This document shows positions 26,437-35,321 of a DNA stretch of 64,000 nucleotides, one piece after another. The first letter of the stretch is position 1. The number at the start of each line of letters is the position of its first letter. The stretch covers positions 325,660-389,659 of the forward strand of contig CALODL010000002.1 of the NCBI GenBank assembly GCA_942492115.1. The letters run 5' to 3'. The translations under genes and the position numbers were made by a program. This stretch comes from CALODL01 sp942492115 (lineage in GTDB: Bacteria > Planctomycetota > Phycisphaerae > UBA1845 > CAIVHJ01). The notes beneath the pieces were generated by a model, which worked only from the letters and a program-made list of their open reading frames with translations, did no database searches and was not told the DNA's origin.

Positions 26437-27272
26437 GCTCCTCGCCCCATGCGTCGGTTCCTGGAGGTGTCCTGAATCGTGCCGCATTCGGGGCATGCCC
26501 CGGTCGATCCGCGGAGGTCATACCCACACCGGGTGCACTGGCCGAGGCCGCGACGAAGGCGGCGACGCGAGAAGGGCATGAGCAGCCAGAGAGGCCACAG
26601 AGACGATAATAGAACCGGGAGATACAGGGGGACACTGATCATCAGCGTGGCGTCGGATGAGTCTCGGCTATTCCATAGGGTGGGGAGCGGATGCCATGCG
26701 CGTGCCGGCATGGACCAGGAACCGCCCATGCCCCAGCCATAAGCCGACGGAGGGACCACGGCTGGCGATGGATTGAGCAGTTTGATGCAGTGGACATAGA
26801 GTGAACCCGAGGCGGCCCACATGACCTGGTAGTCTGGTGGTGACTTGTACTGCCAGCAACCCATGCCGCGGAAACTTGCGATGAATAACGTCGTGCTTCC
26901 GACCAGCCCGACGAGCGACAGAATGAGCAGGGTCTTGCGCATGAACCCTCGAACTCCGGGCATCGACGCGTAGTATTCCCGAATGAGGCGATATCCGCGG
27001 CCGGCCCGGACCATGGCACACGTGGCGACTCCGTGGTCTGCGATAAGCGGGCACACGATTCGAACTGTTACATACGCCAGCACAAGACAGCAGAACACGA
27101 CCAGCGCGGTCGCAGCCTGCTCCGAAACGGCGGACACGCCGACTAACCAGTCAACGGGATCGTGCGGCCTGAATACCGTTTCGACGCCGCAAGCGATCGC
27201 CAGGACCACGAACGGGTACGACACTACTGCGCCGGCTCGGACCAGCCATACGACACGCGGTGTTCTGATCAA
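26433..27272 (-). CDS. Membrane protein with C-terminal zinc ribbon, extended N-terminus
   Basis: 279 residues from a TTG at 27272 that overlaps the upstream TGA (TTGA) and has GGAG 5 nt before it. The usual family start (MRKTLLILSLVGLVGSTTLF) appears only at residue 111; the first 110 residues add two more TM helices. So either this is a fusion with another small membrane protein, or translation starts at the internal ATG near 26942. The ribbon is CTRCGYDLRGSTGACPECG near the end. Next gene overlap: ATGA. Confidence 0.7.
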   Translation of the reverse strand: MIRTPRVVWLVRAGAVVSYPFVVLAIACGVETVFRPHDPVDWLVGVSAVSEQAATALVVFCCLVLAYVTVRIVCPLIADHGVATCAMVRAGRGYRLIREYYASMPGVRGFMRKTLLILSLVGLVGSTTLFIASFRGMGCWQYKSPPDYQVMWAASGSLYVHCIKLLNPSPAVVPPSAYGWGMGGSWSMPARAWHPLPTLWNSRDSSDATLMISVPLYLPVLLSSLWPLWLLMPFSRRRLRRGLGQCTRCGYDLRGSTGACPECGTIQDTSRNRRMGRGA

Positions 27273-27445
27273 GCCGGCTCCAGATCATGGAAGGTCAATT
27301 CAACCGCTGTCTGGCGTCGATGGATATCCAGGAGAACAATGACCACGCCACTGGCCTCATGCACTTCCTGAACCACGCCTTCGAAGTCCTTGAACGAGCC
27401 TCTGACTACGATGACGCGATCGCCTCTCTGCGGGCTGCGGAGCAT
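27269..27445 (-). CDS. Stand-alone KOW domain protein (NusG C-terminal domain-like)
   Basis: 58 residues from ATG 27445 (AGGTGAT upstream); ATG 27463 would add six residues. The sequence GDRVIVVRGSFKDFEGVV ... RRQTAVELTFHDLEP has the features of the NusG KOW domain: the GxF-x-x-F-x-G loop and the conserved RxTxVEL strand. No NGN domain is found upstream in any frame, so the RNA-polymerase-binding half is missing. It could be a mini-NusG that binds NusE/S10 or Rho, or a remnant. It is first in a coupled run with zinc-ribbon membrane genes. Confidence 0.75.
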   Translation of the reverse strand: MLRSPQRGDRVIVVRGSFKDFEGVVQEVHEASGVVIVLLDIHRRQTAVELTFHDLEPA

Positions 27446-27757
27446 CTCATCACCTGTGTTCATGGCCGCACTCTGGCCACCTACCCTGTGATACGCGCAG
27501 ATCGACTCGCCATGAAAACGGCCCTGCCAGCAATACGCCAACGGTGCAAAAATGCAAACCTTCGGGCAGCAATCGGTACTCGAGTGTGTGGTTCCCGAAT
27601 GTGCCGAGGCCCTGCCACACGATCGGACTGTGTGGGGAGGCGGGCCGAATTGATCTGGCGAGTCATCATAGGTTCCCGTCGAAAATGCAGATACGCTGTT
27701 GGGCGGAAAGGCATCCTGTCGTGCGGCGCGGGCACGGGCCACTATGCGCACAGACCT

Positions 27758-30430
27758 TCAATCGTTGATGCTCTCCGACCAATTGACCAGGACGGACATC
27801 GGGGTGCGCTCATGATCCTCGATCGCGATGTTGATCAGGATCGTTTGGCCATCGGCGGTGACATCGAAATCTTCGCCATCATCAGGGAAGCGCGAGTCCG
27901 TTTTGAACAGTGCCACGGGTGGGGCGGATGCCCGGTACGTGTTGTCTTCGAAAGCGACGACCATGATATGGCCATCGGGCGCGCGGTAGAACAACTCTTT
28001 GCCGCCGCTCCGCCATTTGGGACCGAAGCCACCGGCGACGGATATCTGGCGGCGGTGTGTCGCCTCCGGAAATGACTGCACAAAGACCTCGCGCTGCCCG
28101 GTTTCATTGGATTCGTATGCGACCCAGTGGCCGTCCGGGGCGAAGTCGAGGTTAACTACTGTGAACGGGGATTCGACGAACGGTCGTGCCGTGCCATCGT
28201 CCAGTGAGAGCAGCCAGATATTGCCATCCTGCCCCTCGGTCACGGCGTTGTTGAATGCCAGGAGCAGCCCGTCGGGGGAGCAGTCCGTCGGCGTCGTGTA
28301 CGCGTCGTTGATCAGAACGGGTTGTTCAACGGCGAGATGACTCAGATCCTTGGCGAACATGCTGTCCGGTCCCCCTTTTCCAGACAGGTAGATGATGCGA
28401 TCATCCTCGGGAGACCATATGGGGCGGCTCTCGTCAGCTGGATCAGAAGTCACGCGCATGGCGGTGGGCGTGTCGACGCCGAACACCCAGATGTCGCCAT
28501 TGTTCTGCACGCCGCTGCTATCGACCGCCACGAGTGTGCCATCGTGCGAGAACCGTGGCGTGTAGTAGTTGCCCGGCTGCCCGACCGTGCCGACGGTCTG
28601 GCCACTGCGATCTTTCAAGATGAGTTGAGACTTGGCGGTGGCGCTGTGACCTGGATGAAAAGCGAGGGTGCCGTTTTGCGAGACAGAAAACAGTGCCATC
28701 GTATCGGTCGGTTCAAAACGGACCTGGCGGGCCACGACCACAGAGTCTCCGATGACGGTTTCTGAATCGACATCGAAGCGCTGGAGGCGCACTGCGCCGT
28801 CGCGCCAGTACAGCACGTGCTCAGGTTCGATGAATACGGCGTTGGAGTCGACCTCGAGCACGCGACGTGGTGCCGTGCCATCGAGATTGCCGATCGACAC
28901 GCCGTTCTTGCCACCGATTCCTCGTCGCGTGGAGAACAGGAACCGCCGTCCGTCTGGGAGGAACCACGGTGCGCGATGGGCGAACTCGTTAACCGACCGA
29001 TCGATCTCCGTGACCTGGGAGGGCTGGCCACCGGACGCCGGCACGGAGAACAGCCCATCGTTCCCCAGCGGTCCTCCGGTGAACAGAATAATTCCTTCGC
29101 GGTTCCATGTTCCACCGCCCCTGGCACCGTCGGCTGCGCAGATGATGTCGGGTGAAGCTCCACGCACATCGACGCGTTTCAAATAGCTGCCATCGAAAAA
29201 CCCTATCGATTGGCCGTCCGGTGACCAGAACGGGTACGCTGCGCCGGCGGTGCCAGGGATGTGCCGCACTGTCGCACGCGGCAGATCGCGAATCCACAGC
29301 GACCGGGTCTCGTCCCTGAGCGCCAGGAAGGCGAGCATGCGCCCATCAGGGGACAACGCGGGAGGACCCGACCGATAGGTATAGACAGCATCCTCTGGTG
29401 GAGAAAACTCCGCCTGAACGATCGGGACCACCGCCGGTGGTGTCCGCCGGACGAGCGCACCATAGACGGCCGCCAGCGCCACGATACACGCCAGGCTGGC
29501 GGTGACCCACGCCAGACGTTCCCGTCCGCGCAGTCGGCGGCTCACGATCGCTGGCGACCCCACTTGTGAACCGCCTTCGCTGATCCATTGCAGCTGAAGC
29601 TTGACGTCGTGAGCGGTTTGGATGCGATCATCGGGGTCCTTGGCCAGGCACATGCGCACCACATGATCCAGAGCAGGTGGAGACATCGGCTGAATGTGCG
29701 AAATGGGCGCAGGTTCTGTCGACATGATGGCCGTGATCAAGCTGGCGCGCGTACTTCCGGAGAACGCGCGCTGACCTGTGGCCATTTCGTGAAGCATCGC
29801 CCCGAATGCGAAGATATCCGTGCGCGCGTCGGCGTCCTGACCTTCCAACTGTTCCGGGGCCATGTATTGGAACGTGCCGAGAAGGGTGCCCTTGGTTGTG
29901 AGCGGCTCGGTCAAGGTATCGGCGCCAGGTGCGGTGGTCATGCTCGAGCCGTCGAACGCGCTTTTGGCCAGACCAAAATCAAGCAGCTTGGCGCCCGTTT
30001 TGCTGAGGATGATGTTGCCCGGTTTGAGATCACGGTGCACGATCCCCGCGCGATGAGCGCTATCGAGGGCCGCAGCCACATCGATCCCTATGCGGACGAC
30101 CTGCTCCACTTGCAGCGGCCCCTTACTGATGCGCTGCGCCAGGGTGTCACCCTCAATGAGTTCCATGACCAGATAGTCGCCGCCGTTGTGCTCGCCGATG
30201 TCGTGCAACGTGCAGATGTTGGGATGGGTCAGGTCAGAGATGACCTGTGCTTCGCGCTGGAAGCGCTGTCTGAACTCGTGATTGCGCGACATCTGTTCGG
30301 GCAGCACTTTGATCGCGACCTCGCGATCGAGACGCGTGTCCCGCGCCCGATAGACCTCGCCCATTCCGCCTGCCCCAAGGGGAGCGACGACCTCGTAGGG
30401 GCCCAGTTTGCTGCCAGCATCGAGCGGCAT
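27758..30430 (-). CDS. Transmembrane Ser/Thr protein kinase with TolB-like beta-propeller
   Basis: 890 residues from ATG 30430 (GGAG and AGG upstream). The kinase domain (about 12-275) has all catalytic elements: glycine loop GAGGMGEV, Lys41 (AIKVLP), H132-R-D134 with Lys136/Asn139, D151-F-G, and the APE-like MAPEQLEG. A TM helix (about 312-332) links to an extracytoplasmic six/seven-bladed propeller of PD40/WD40-like TolB repeats (ALSPDGRMLAFLALRD, FWSPDGQSIGFFDG, DFAPDGHWVAYESNETGQ). This architecture is common in acidobacteria and planctomycetes and is thought to couple an external signal to protein phosphorylation. It is monocistronic. Confidence 0.94.
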   Translation of the reverse strand: MPLDAGSKLGPYEVVAPLGAGGMGEVYRARDTRLDREVAIKVLPEQMSRNHEFRQRFQREAQVISDLTHPNICTLHDIGEHNGGDYLVMELIEGDTLAQRISKGPLQVEQVVRIGIDVAAALDSAHRAGIVHRDLKPGNIILSKTGAKLLDFGLAKSAFDGSSMTTAPGADTLTEPLTTKGTLLGTFQYMAPEQLEGQDADARTDIFAFGAMLHEMATGQRAFSGSTRASLITAIMSTEPAPISHIQPMSPPALDHVVRMCLAKDPDDRIQTAHDVKLQLQWISEGGSQVGSPAIVSRRLRGRERLAWVTASLACIVALAAVYGALVRRTPPAVVPIVQAEFSPPEDAVYTYRSGPPALSPDGRMLAFLALRDETRSLWIRDLPRATVRHIPGTAGAAYPFWSPDGQSIGFFDGSYLKRVDVRGASPDIICAADGARGGGTWNREGIILFTGGPLGNDGLFSVPASGGQPSQVTEIDRSVNEFAHRAPWFLPDGRRFLFSTRRGIGGKNGVSIGNLDGTAPRRVLEVDSNAVFIEPEHVLYWRDGAVRLQRFDVDSETVIGDSVVVARQVRFEPTDTMALFSVSQNGTLAFHPGHSATAKSQLILKDRSGQTVGTVGQPGNYYTPRFSHDGTLVAVDSSGVQNNGDIWVFGVDTPTAMRVTSDPADESRPIWSPEDDRIIYLSGKGGPDSMFAKDLSHLAVEQPVLINDAYTTPTDCSPDGLLLAFNNAVTEGQDGNIWLLSLDDGTARPFVESPFTVVNLDFAPDGHWVAYESNETGQREVFVQSFPEATHRRQISVAGGFGPKWRSGGKELFYRAPDGHIMVVAFEDNTYRASAPPVALFKTDSRFPDDGEDFDVTADGQTILINIAIEDHERTPMSVLVNWSESIND

Positions 30431-30486
30431 GACCTGTCTCCAGTTCCAAAGAGGAATCACATGGTGCTTGATTATCCGCTAGGGCG

Positions 30487-30827
30487 TCAAGAGACAAGTA
30501 CCAGGCACCAGACGTTGCGCCGCGGCTTCCGGGATCCTACGGGGTACCCCAACCGTGGAATCCGCCAAGACAATGCATGGCGTGACGGCAGTGGTTGTGA
30601 GTGCCCGCACGACGAGCACGCGGCTCCTCGTGTCGGGTGCTCTTCGATGAATGCCTGAGTGATCTGTCGACGAGAGAGTTGACAGGGGTCCAGGTCGAGT
30701 ACGCCTTGCTGCAGACACAGCACTGTCCTGTCCCCAGCGAACCACCACGGCCAGTACGAAACCCCCATGCCACAGGGGGGCTCACGGGCAGCCCGGCAGA
30801 GATGACTGTGAGTGTGCGACGGAGCAT
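30487..30827 (-). pseudogene. Frameshifted MLRR-type zinc-ribbon membrane protein, ribbon lost
   Basis: The ATG at 30827 and first 20 codons (MLRRTLTVISAG...VAWG) match the genes at 38487 and 47732. The continuation found there (AWGASYWNWWFAGDD) is present but in the next frame (GVSYWPWWFAGDR). One G lost from a G6 run near 30760 explains the shift. After about 30 residues the similarity ends and no Cys ribbon follows. The -10 box of its promoter cassette is also changed (TATGAT instead of TATAAT). Confidence 0.7.
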
Positions 30828-30940
30828 GAGCGGCTCCCGGTTCGAGCGGACGACCTGCTGATCATACCCGCTCCCCGCAGAACGATTCGGCGGGCAGGGA
30901 CATGAGGGACGATCGGGACGGTGTTCGGGGGTATACTTGG
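30828..30940. promoter_or_regulatory. Divergent promoter cassette, copy 1
   Basis: First of five near-identical ~115-bp intergenic blocks. Minus strand: TATGAT -10 (consensus TATAAT in the other copies), then GGGAG before the MLRR start. Plus strand: ttcgggggTATACT -10 (30932-30937) driving the zinc-ribbon gene at 30987. Core conserved text: gacgacctgctgat, gattcggc, gggacgatcgggacggtgttcggggg. Confidence 0.7.
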
Positions 30941-30986
30941 GTGACAGGTTCGAAGTGTCAGGGTATCAATCAGCGGGTAGGCGTCC

Positions 30987-31484
30987 ATGTACTGCCGCAA
31001 GTGCAAACACGATCTCCAGGCCACGACGACCGGGATCTGCCCCGAGTGTAGCACCGCTTTCGATCACCAGGATCCCGCAACCTACCACAGCCTGAACGCT
31101 GGTCCCTTTCCCAAAATCAAACGGTTTACGCTCGTGTGCTGCAGTGTCCCGGTCCTGTTCTGTGCCGCTCTGCTTGGTGCCTGGTGCTGTGGATGCCGCG
31201 CTCTTGGTTATCCGCCAATCGCGGCGACGGATGTGCACAGCTTTCAGGGTAGCCTGGGGGTGACGCTTTTCCTGGGGACAGCGGCCCTGTTCGGGATTCT
31301 GATACCGGTTGCTTTCCTGGGAACCGCTGTCTCAGTCATTGTGCATGGCTCCTTGGCCGTCGGTCATGAGCAACGCCGCGAAGAACTGTGGAAGACGCTG
31401 GCAACGGCAGCAGGGGTATGGTCGGGCTATATTCTCCTGGTTGTCTTCGATCCGCTGAGTCTGATGTCGTGGTTTTTTCATTGA
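30987..31484 (+). CDS. Membrane protein with N-terminal zinc ribbon (paralogue of 49064)
   Basis: 165 residues. The ribbon is at the very N-terminus (CRKCKHDLQA...CPECSTAF, residues 3-24), then three TM helices (FTLVCCSVPVLFCAALLGAW; GVTLFLGTAALFGILIPVAFLG; GVWSGYILLVVFDPL). The gene at 49064 has the same length and a stretch of 140 identical bases. It lies 47 nt after the plus-strand TATACT of promoter cassette 1. Confidence 0.8.
   Translation: MYCRKCKHDLQATTTGICPECSTAFDHQDPATYHSLNAGPFPKIKRFTLVCCSVPVLFCAALLGAWCCGCRALGYPPIAATDVHSFQGSLGVTLFLGTAALFGILIPVAFLGTAVSVIVHGSLAVGHEQRREELWKTLATAAGVWSGYILLVVFDPLSLMSWFFH
31022..31161 (+). repeat. 140-bp perfect repeat, copy 1 (with 49099-49238)
   Basis: All 140 bases are identical to 49099-49238, including every third codon position, while the flanking parts of the two genes differ clearly. 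This suggests recent gene conversion or a recent recombination tract between the paralogues. Confidence 0.9.
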
Positions 31485-31513
31485 GCCGTTCCACAGACAG
31501 CGTCACCGGTCCT

Positions 31514-31684
31514 CTACTCAATCTCCTCCACCTCGACCATAGAGCAGGTCGATGATCGGCTCAGGTCGTCATCAGAACCAGCGTGTTGCACGAGAGAACC
31601 TCCTCTCGGCCGTGTGTTCCAGAACGAGCAGGCCGCTAACAGGAGCGCTCCTGCAGAGATGACCGTGAGCGTGCGTCGGAGCAT
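31514..31684 (-). CDS. Small MLRR-type lipoprotein-like peptide
   Basis: 56 residues from ATG 31684 (GGAGG 5 nt upstream). It starts like the MLRR family (MLRRTLTVISAGALLLAACSFW) but here the hydrophobic segment ends in a lipobox-like LAAC, and neither exported domain nor ribbon follows. It is probably a truncated member that may still make a lipoprotein; the promoter cassette upstream is intact. Confidence 0.55.
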   Translation of the reverse strand: MLRRTLTVISAGALLLAACSFWNTRPRGGSLVQHAGSDDDLSRSSTCSMVEVEEIE

Positions 31685-31796
31685 GAGGGCCTCCCGGTTC
31701 GAGCGGACGACCTGCTGATTATATCTTGTCGGCCAGCGTGATTCGGCGGGCAGGGTCATGAGGGCCGATCGGGACGGGGTTCGGGGGTATACATGC
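31685..31796. promoter_or_regulatory. Divergent promoter cassette, copy 2
   Basis: Minus strand TATAAT (gattatat region) for the gene starting at 31684. Plus strand gggggTATACA (31788-31793) for the gene at 31861. It is the most diverged copy in the middle part. Confidence 0.7.
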
Positions 31797-31860
31797 GCGG
31801 CAGGGTCGTCAGGGACGATAGGGCCGCAGTCTCAGGGTATCAATGAGCGCGTACGCTTCG

Positions 31861-32115
31861 ATGTTATGCCGCAAGTGTGAATACGATCTTCAGGGAACGC
31901 TCGCGGGAACCTGCCCAGAGTGTGGAACCGCATTTGATCCGGAGAACGTCAGAACATGCCGCGGTTTACAGATAGGGCCATGGTCGTGGATCACACTGGT
32001 CTGTAGTTGCACGCCAGTTTTTGTCGTCCTCGCTGTCTACGCGGCATGGTGTCGTGCGACCGTAGGCAGTGCTCTTCGCTCATACTTCCCCAGAATAACG
32101 TCCCTAACGACCTGA
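31861..32115 (+). CDS. Truncated N-terminal zinc-ribbon membrane protein
   Basis: 84 residues from ATG 31861, placed by alignment with the paralogues at 30987 and 49064 (MLCRKCEYDLQG...CPECGTAFDPEN); an upstream ATG at 31843 is in frame. After one TM helix (WITLVCSCTPVFVVLAVYAAW) it runs into the intergenic border element (cttccccagaataacgtccctaacgacc) and stops, at about half the family length. Truncation at the border repeat suggests recombination there. Confidence 0.65.
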   Translation: MLCRKCEYDLQGTLAGTCPECGTAFDPENVRTCRGLQIGPWSWITLVCSCTPVFVVLAVYAAWCRATVGSALRSYFPRITSLTT

Positions 32116-32411
32116 CGTTCCTGCAGAAATCCACGCACAACGCTTGCGAACCTCTGAGGCCTCTCTAGAATGCGTCCCTGCCCGTGACACCTACGCCGAA
32201 ATACGTACGCCGCCAGCTCTGGTTCAATCTTTCTGCACATCCACTCGCCCCGGATCACCTTGCCTCCGATTGGGGTCGGGCCTGTTGCGTCAACAATGCA
32301 ATGTCCCTGTGGATCATGGTTCGTTGGCCAAGAGCATCCGGTATCATGGTCGGTACAGTTCGTTCATAGAACGCAATGCTTGATGCTTCTGAATAGCAAG
32401 GGTGTGATCCG

Positions 32412-33539
32412 ATGAGAAGCGCAGCTCTGGCGAGTGTTCTGACTATTACGGTGAGCTGTCCGCTGGCCGCCCAGGTCCGCGTGTTCATGGCCGCGGAGGG
32501 TCGCCAGCACATCGCTCCAGTCTCAGGTCCGACGTTTCACGCCATGGAGCCCGGTGAGACGGTGCGGTTGATGGCATGGTTCGTAGAATCGAAACCGCCC
32601 GGCACCTATATCGAAGCCTATCAGCTGATTATTCAGTCCGCTGGACAGGGCGATGATGGTTCCGTTGGCCAAATCATCTACGTGGACGATGATCCAGGAA
32701 GAAGCGGTGGGGATTCGATCCTGGTCAACACCAATCGCGATGATTGGCTGTACAGTTGCGGCATAATTGCTTTTGAGCCCGTTTACAACGAGACCCCCGA
32801 GAGCGGTTTCTTCGGCGTATTCTACGCCACGGCCATCTGCGATTTTTCCCCATGCAATTGCCCGGATGGCATCCACTACTTGGTCGAATTCGACTTGCGA
32901 GCGTCCAAGGATGCCTATGGCCGGTTCGAGATCGGCTTTCTCGTGGATCACGCTCCGGGCAGTGCATTCATCAGACCGGGCGGAATGGAGTTCGTCATCG
33001 ATGAGTTTCAGACTTTGCAGGTGATCATCGGTGAACCCGCCCCAATCTCGAGCGAACCCCACGACGGAGCAATCGATCCCCGGTGTACGGTCGAGAAGGG
33101 TGTGGTCATCGGCCCCGATCACATCACCGTGCACTTTGATGGGACGGTCACCGTCAGCAACAACGACGAATGGTCAGTCCAGGTGACCGGAGATGATGAG
33201 TCGCCCGTTGTCGATGGTGTGCTATTCGCCGGCCCGACGGTGACGCTGCAGTTTGATCGCCCGCTCCCGCTCGGCGAGTGCACGACCATCACGCACCTGC
33301 CCACCGCCTGGCATACGCAGATCCGCTCGCTACCGGGCGACGTATCCGGGGACGGGGCGGCAAATCCGGGGGATATCCTGACGCTCATCGACCACCTCAA
33401 CGGCATTAGCGATGTGGCCGAATGGCAGTGCGATGTCAACCTGTCGGGCGTGTGCAACAGCCAGGACATCCTCGGGTTGATCGACATCCTGAATGGTGCG
33501 ACTGGACACGAACGCGTCACGCTTCCTGAGTGTCCGTAG
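32412..33539 (+). CDS. Secreted dockerin-type protein with RLFM-like module
   Basis: 375 residues. Signal peptide (MRSAALASVLTITVSCPLAAQ), a beta-rich module beginning VRVFMAAEGRQ and containing IIYVDDDPGRSGGDS that is shared with the proteins at 42151 and 15002 (about 20-200), then an Ig-like/Big5-like domain (DHITVHFDGTVTVSNND, about 210-300). The C-terminus is a type I dockerin-like pair of Ca loops (GDVSGDGAANPGDILTLIDH and CDVNLSGVCNSQDILGLID). It is probably anchored to a cohesin-like partner; the cohesin-like domains at 20326 and 42151 are candidates, but only by inference. Confidence 0.82.
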   Translation: MRSAALASVLTITVSCPLAAQVRVFMAAEGRQHIAPVSGPTFHAMEPGETVRLMAWFVESKPPGTYIEAYQLIIQSAGQGDDGSVGQIIYVDDDPGRSGGDSILVNTNRDDWLYSCGIIAFEPVYNETPESGFFGVFYATAICDFSPCNCPDGIHYLVEFDLRASKDAYGRFEIGFLVDHAPGSAFIRPGGMEFVIDEFQTLQVIIGEPAPISSEPHDGAIDPRCTVEKGVVIGPDHITVHFDGTVTVSNNDEWSVQVTGDDESPVVDGVLFAGPTVTLQFDRPLPLGECTTITHLPTAWHTQIRSLPGDVSGDGAANPGDILTLIDHLNGISDVAEWQCDVNLSGVCNSQDILGLIDILNGATGHERVTLPECP

Positions 33540-33756
33540 GTTGAAACCGTGGACCCGTGTCACCGCGACGACGACGATGCTTGCCCAGGAGTGCGAACCC
33601 GCAGCAGTAGATCAAGAGCATGAGCATGCTCAAGCCGGACCCGAAAATCCGAGTGGATGCTCCTTGGAGTGTGTACCGTGCTTCGATCCGCGCCGCTCCG
33701 GAGGTTGCCAGTCCCAGCCTGGAAGAGCCGGACATGTTGGACATGTCGCTGTGCAT
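33517..33756 (-). pseudogene. Truncated copy of the 55900 zinc-ribbon gene
   Basis: The segment GAARIEARYTLQGASTRIFG ... LLIYCCGFALLGKHRRRRG aligns with residues about 55-95 of the 120-residue protein at 55900. The ribbon has been lost (a different tail after RRRRG) and so has the N-terminal TM half. The DNA similarity extends over about 130 bases. It is a decayed duplicate, next to a recombinase-tail fragment just as at 56 kb. Confidence 0.6.
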
Positions 33757-33925
33757 GTCGTTGCTGGGGCGTTTCGATCCCGACCTTGCTCGTGTCGTCG
33801 CTGCATCGGCGCGTCTGCCGGAGCCGGTGGAGGCCGGAATCGTGGCCGGCTGGAGCGGTTCCGTTCAATCCGGGAGAGAATCAAGGTGGGCCCTGATGTG
33901 CTCGACACCAGGAACACCAGGGTAG
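33742..33925 (+). pseudogene. Recombinase-tail remnant (duplicate of 56528-56674)
   Basis: Reads MSLLGRFDPDLARVVAASARLPEPVEAGIVA, closely matching MSLLERIDPDLARVVAAWTSLPDAVRAGIIA at 56.5 kb. In planctomycete genomes this type of tail is found at the C-terminus of tRNA-associated tyrosine recombinases (my recollection of the family, to be checked). No catalytic domain is present. Confidence 0.45.
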
Positions 33926-35112
33926 TCATCGAAAGTCTCTCTCAGGAGACACCACAGTTCAAGTAGCCTGGGCGGAATGTCGGACAGCGTATTCGGCTTT
34001 GGAATGAACGTGACGTCCTTGACGGAGCCCTCATATTCAATTCTGACGGTGTGATGCGGTGGATGGGTTCGCTGATTCGGACTGCCGTAGAGATCATTCA
34101 GCTCGTCCAGGCGGGCCTCTTCAACAGCCTTCCTGAGTGCAGTCATGCTTTCCTGTGGGACTTGGAACTCGATAGCAGCAGGAGGTATATGCAGGACAGC
34201 ATCCCCTGAAGCGTCTATGGTCAACTCCCATGATCTTGCGGGCCTGAAGTTCGCAAAGTACTTCGCAGAGATGGACAGAGGCTGTTGTGCACCGTCATCG
34301 TTGTGGTCGAGGAGGCTGCTGTCCTTCTGATCCGGCAACACGGCGTTTTCGACGGGCGGAGCCAGGGTGACGGAGATTGGATGAAGGTCACTTCCCGTAG
34401 CAATCCGGCCCCTCTCTCGAATCACGAATTCCTTGCCGACCACCCGCCATCGCGAAAAGTGAAAAAGCCTGGCGACGCTGTGTATTGCGTACTGCAGTGT
34501 CTCGCCCTCGTTGTACTCAAGGATGGGGTTATCTTCCACGACCTTGAACGTCACGATGAATCGGGGATCCATTGACGTGCGTGTGGCCTTCGTTGCGGCC
34601 CGTCGATGGGTTCGGTGGATGTCGATGACTTGGGCTCGCAGACTCAGGAGGCCTTCGATTTCTTCTGTTACACCGGCCAGCGACTGGGATGTCCTGAATG
34701 GCGACCTTGGGCTGGAGAACCACTCGACAGTATCTTCTTCCCCGGTAACGAGGTACTGGCCACGGTGGTGGTTAATCGTCACGTAGGTTCCATCGACAGC
34801 CTTCAGAAACACAAGATACCGAGCATCGGGCTCATAATTGGCCTTGGCACAAATGAAATTTTTCCTGGCGTGAATATCGAATTCTTTCGGCAACTGCCCT
34901 TTGATGACGCTCTCGGCAAGACAGACCGCACGCTGACGATAAAGCCGATGTCCAACTCTTCGCCCTGCGGGCTCCGTGGTGGCCACATGGATCACAGCAA
35001 TGATGTCCGCCGTCCGCACCAGCTCGTCACGTTTCATGAAGCGAGCTTCGCCCAAAGCAGGACTGGCCGGAACCACGCAAGCGAGGAGAGCAAATGTGAT
35101 GGTGCGATTCAT
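33865..35112 (-). CDS. Secreted protein of unknown function
   Basis: 415 residues with a clear signal peptide (MNRTITFALLACVVPASPALG). The N-terminal half looks like a beta-barrel/OB-type exported domain (DIIAVIHVATTEPAG ... YLVFLKAVDGTYVTI). The C-terminal half includes a repeat-like strand set (WELTIDASGDAVLHIPP). I do not recognise the family. Its 5' region (CAGGTCT...ATGAATCG) and leader repeat resemble those of the gene at 35322, so the two probably share regulation. Confidence 0.7.
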   Translation of the reverse strand: MNRTITFALLACVVPASPALGEARFMKRDELVRTADIIAVIHVATTEPAGRRVGHRLYRQRAVCLAESVIKGQLPKEFDIHARKNFICAKANYEPDARYLVFLKAVDGTYVTINHHRGQYLVTGEEDTVEWFSSPRSPFRTSQSLAGVTEEIEGLLSLRAQVIDIHRTHRRAATKATRTSMDPRFIVTFKVVEDNPILEYNEGETLQYAIHSVARLFHFSRWRVVGKEFVIRERGRIATGSDLHPISVTLAPPVENAVLPDQKDSSLLDHNDDGAQQPLSISAKYFANFRPARSWELTIDASGDAVLHIPPAAIEFQVPQESMTALRKAVEEARLDELNDLYGSPNQRTHPPHHTVRIEYEGSVKDVTFIPKPNTLSDIPPRLLELWCLLRETFDDYPGVPGVEHIRAHLDSLPD

Positions 35113-35231
35113 TGTTCTTCGAGACCTGACAGATACGATGGCCGTTAGACGCTCATCCTATTGTACGGTTCCCCCGAGAAATGCGAATCTTTCGTAGCCG
35201 ACCAGGTGACGGAACTGTAACTAAGCCCCCT

Positions 35232-35270
35232 CCCCCAAGCACCCCAGCGACCGATCTCAGGAGGGGATGA
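35232..35270 (-). repeat. Leader repeat, copy 1
   Basis: About 39 bases (gcgaccgatctcaggagggg core) repeated at 36380-36419 and 56692-56730. The first two copies lie upstream of minus-strand genes with similar MNR(T/A)I starts, so it may be part of a shared promoter or leader. Confidence 0.65.
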
Positions 35271-35321
35271 ATGGCCTGACATTTCTCATTTTGATCCTCG
35301 GGATTCCGGCTGAGCTGGTTC

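Noticed and set aside
27464..27751. NGN domain upstream of the KOW domain
   Set aside because: All three minus-strand frames were read; none shows the W-Y-x-(L/V)-x-(T/V) start or the F-P-G-Y motif.
33540..33700. Plus-strand open frame 33493-33966 (157 codons)
   Set aside because: It crosses a broken ribbon gene and the recombinase-tail remnant in the wrong frame.
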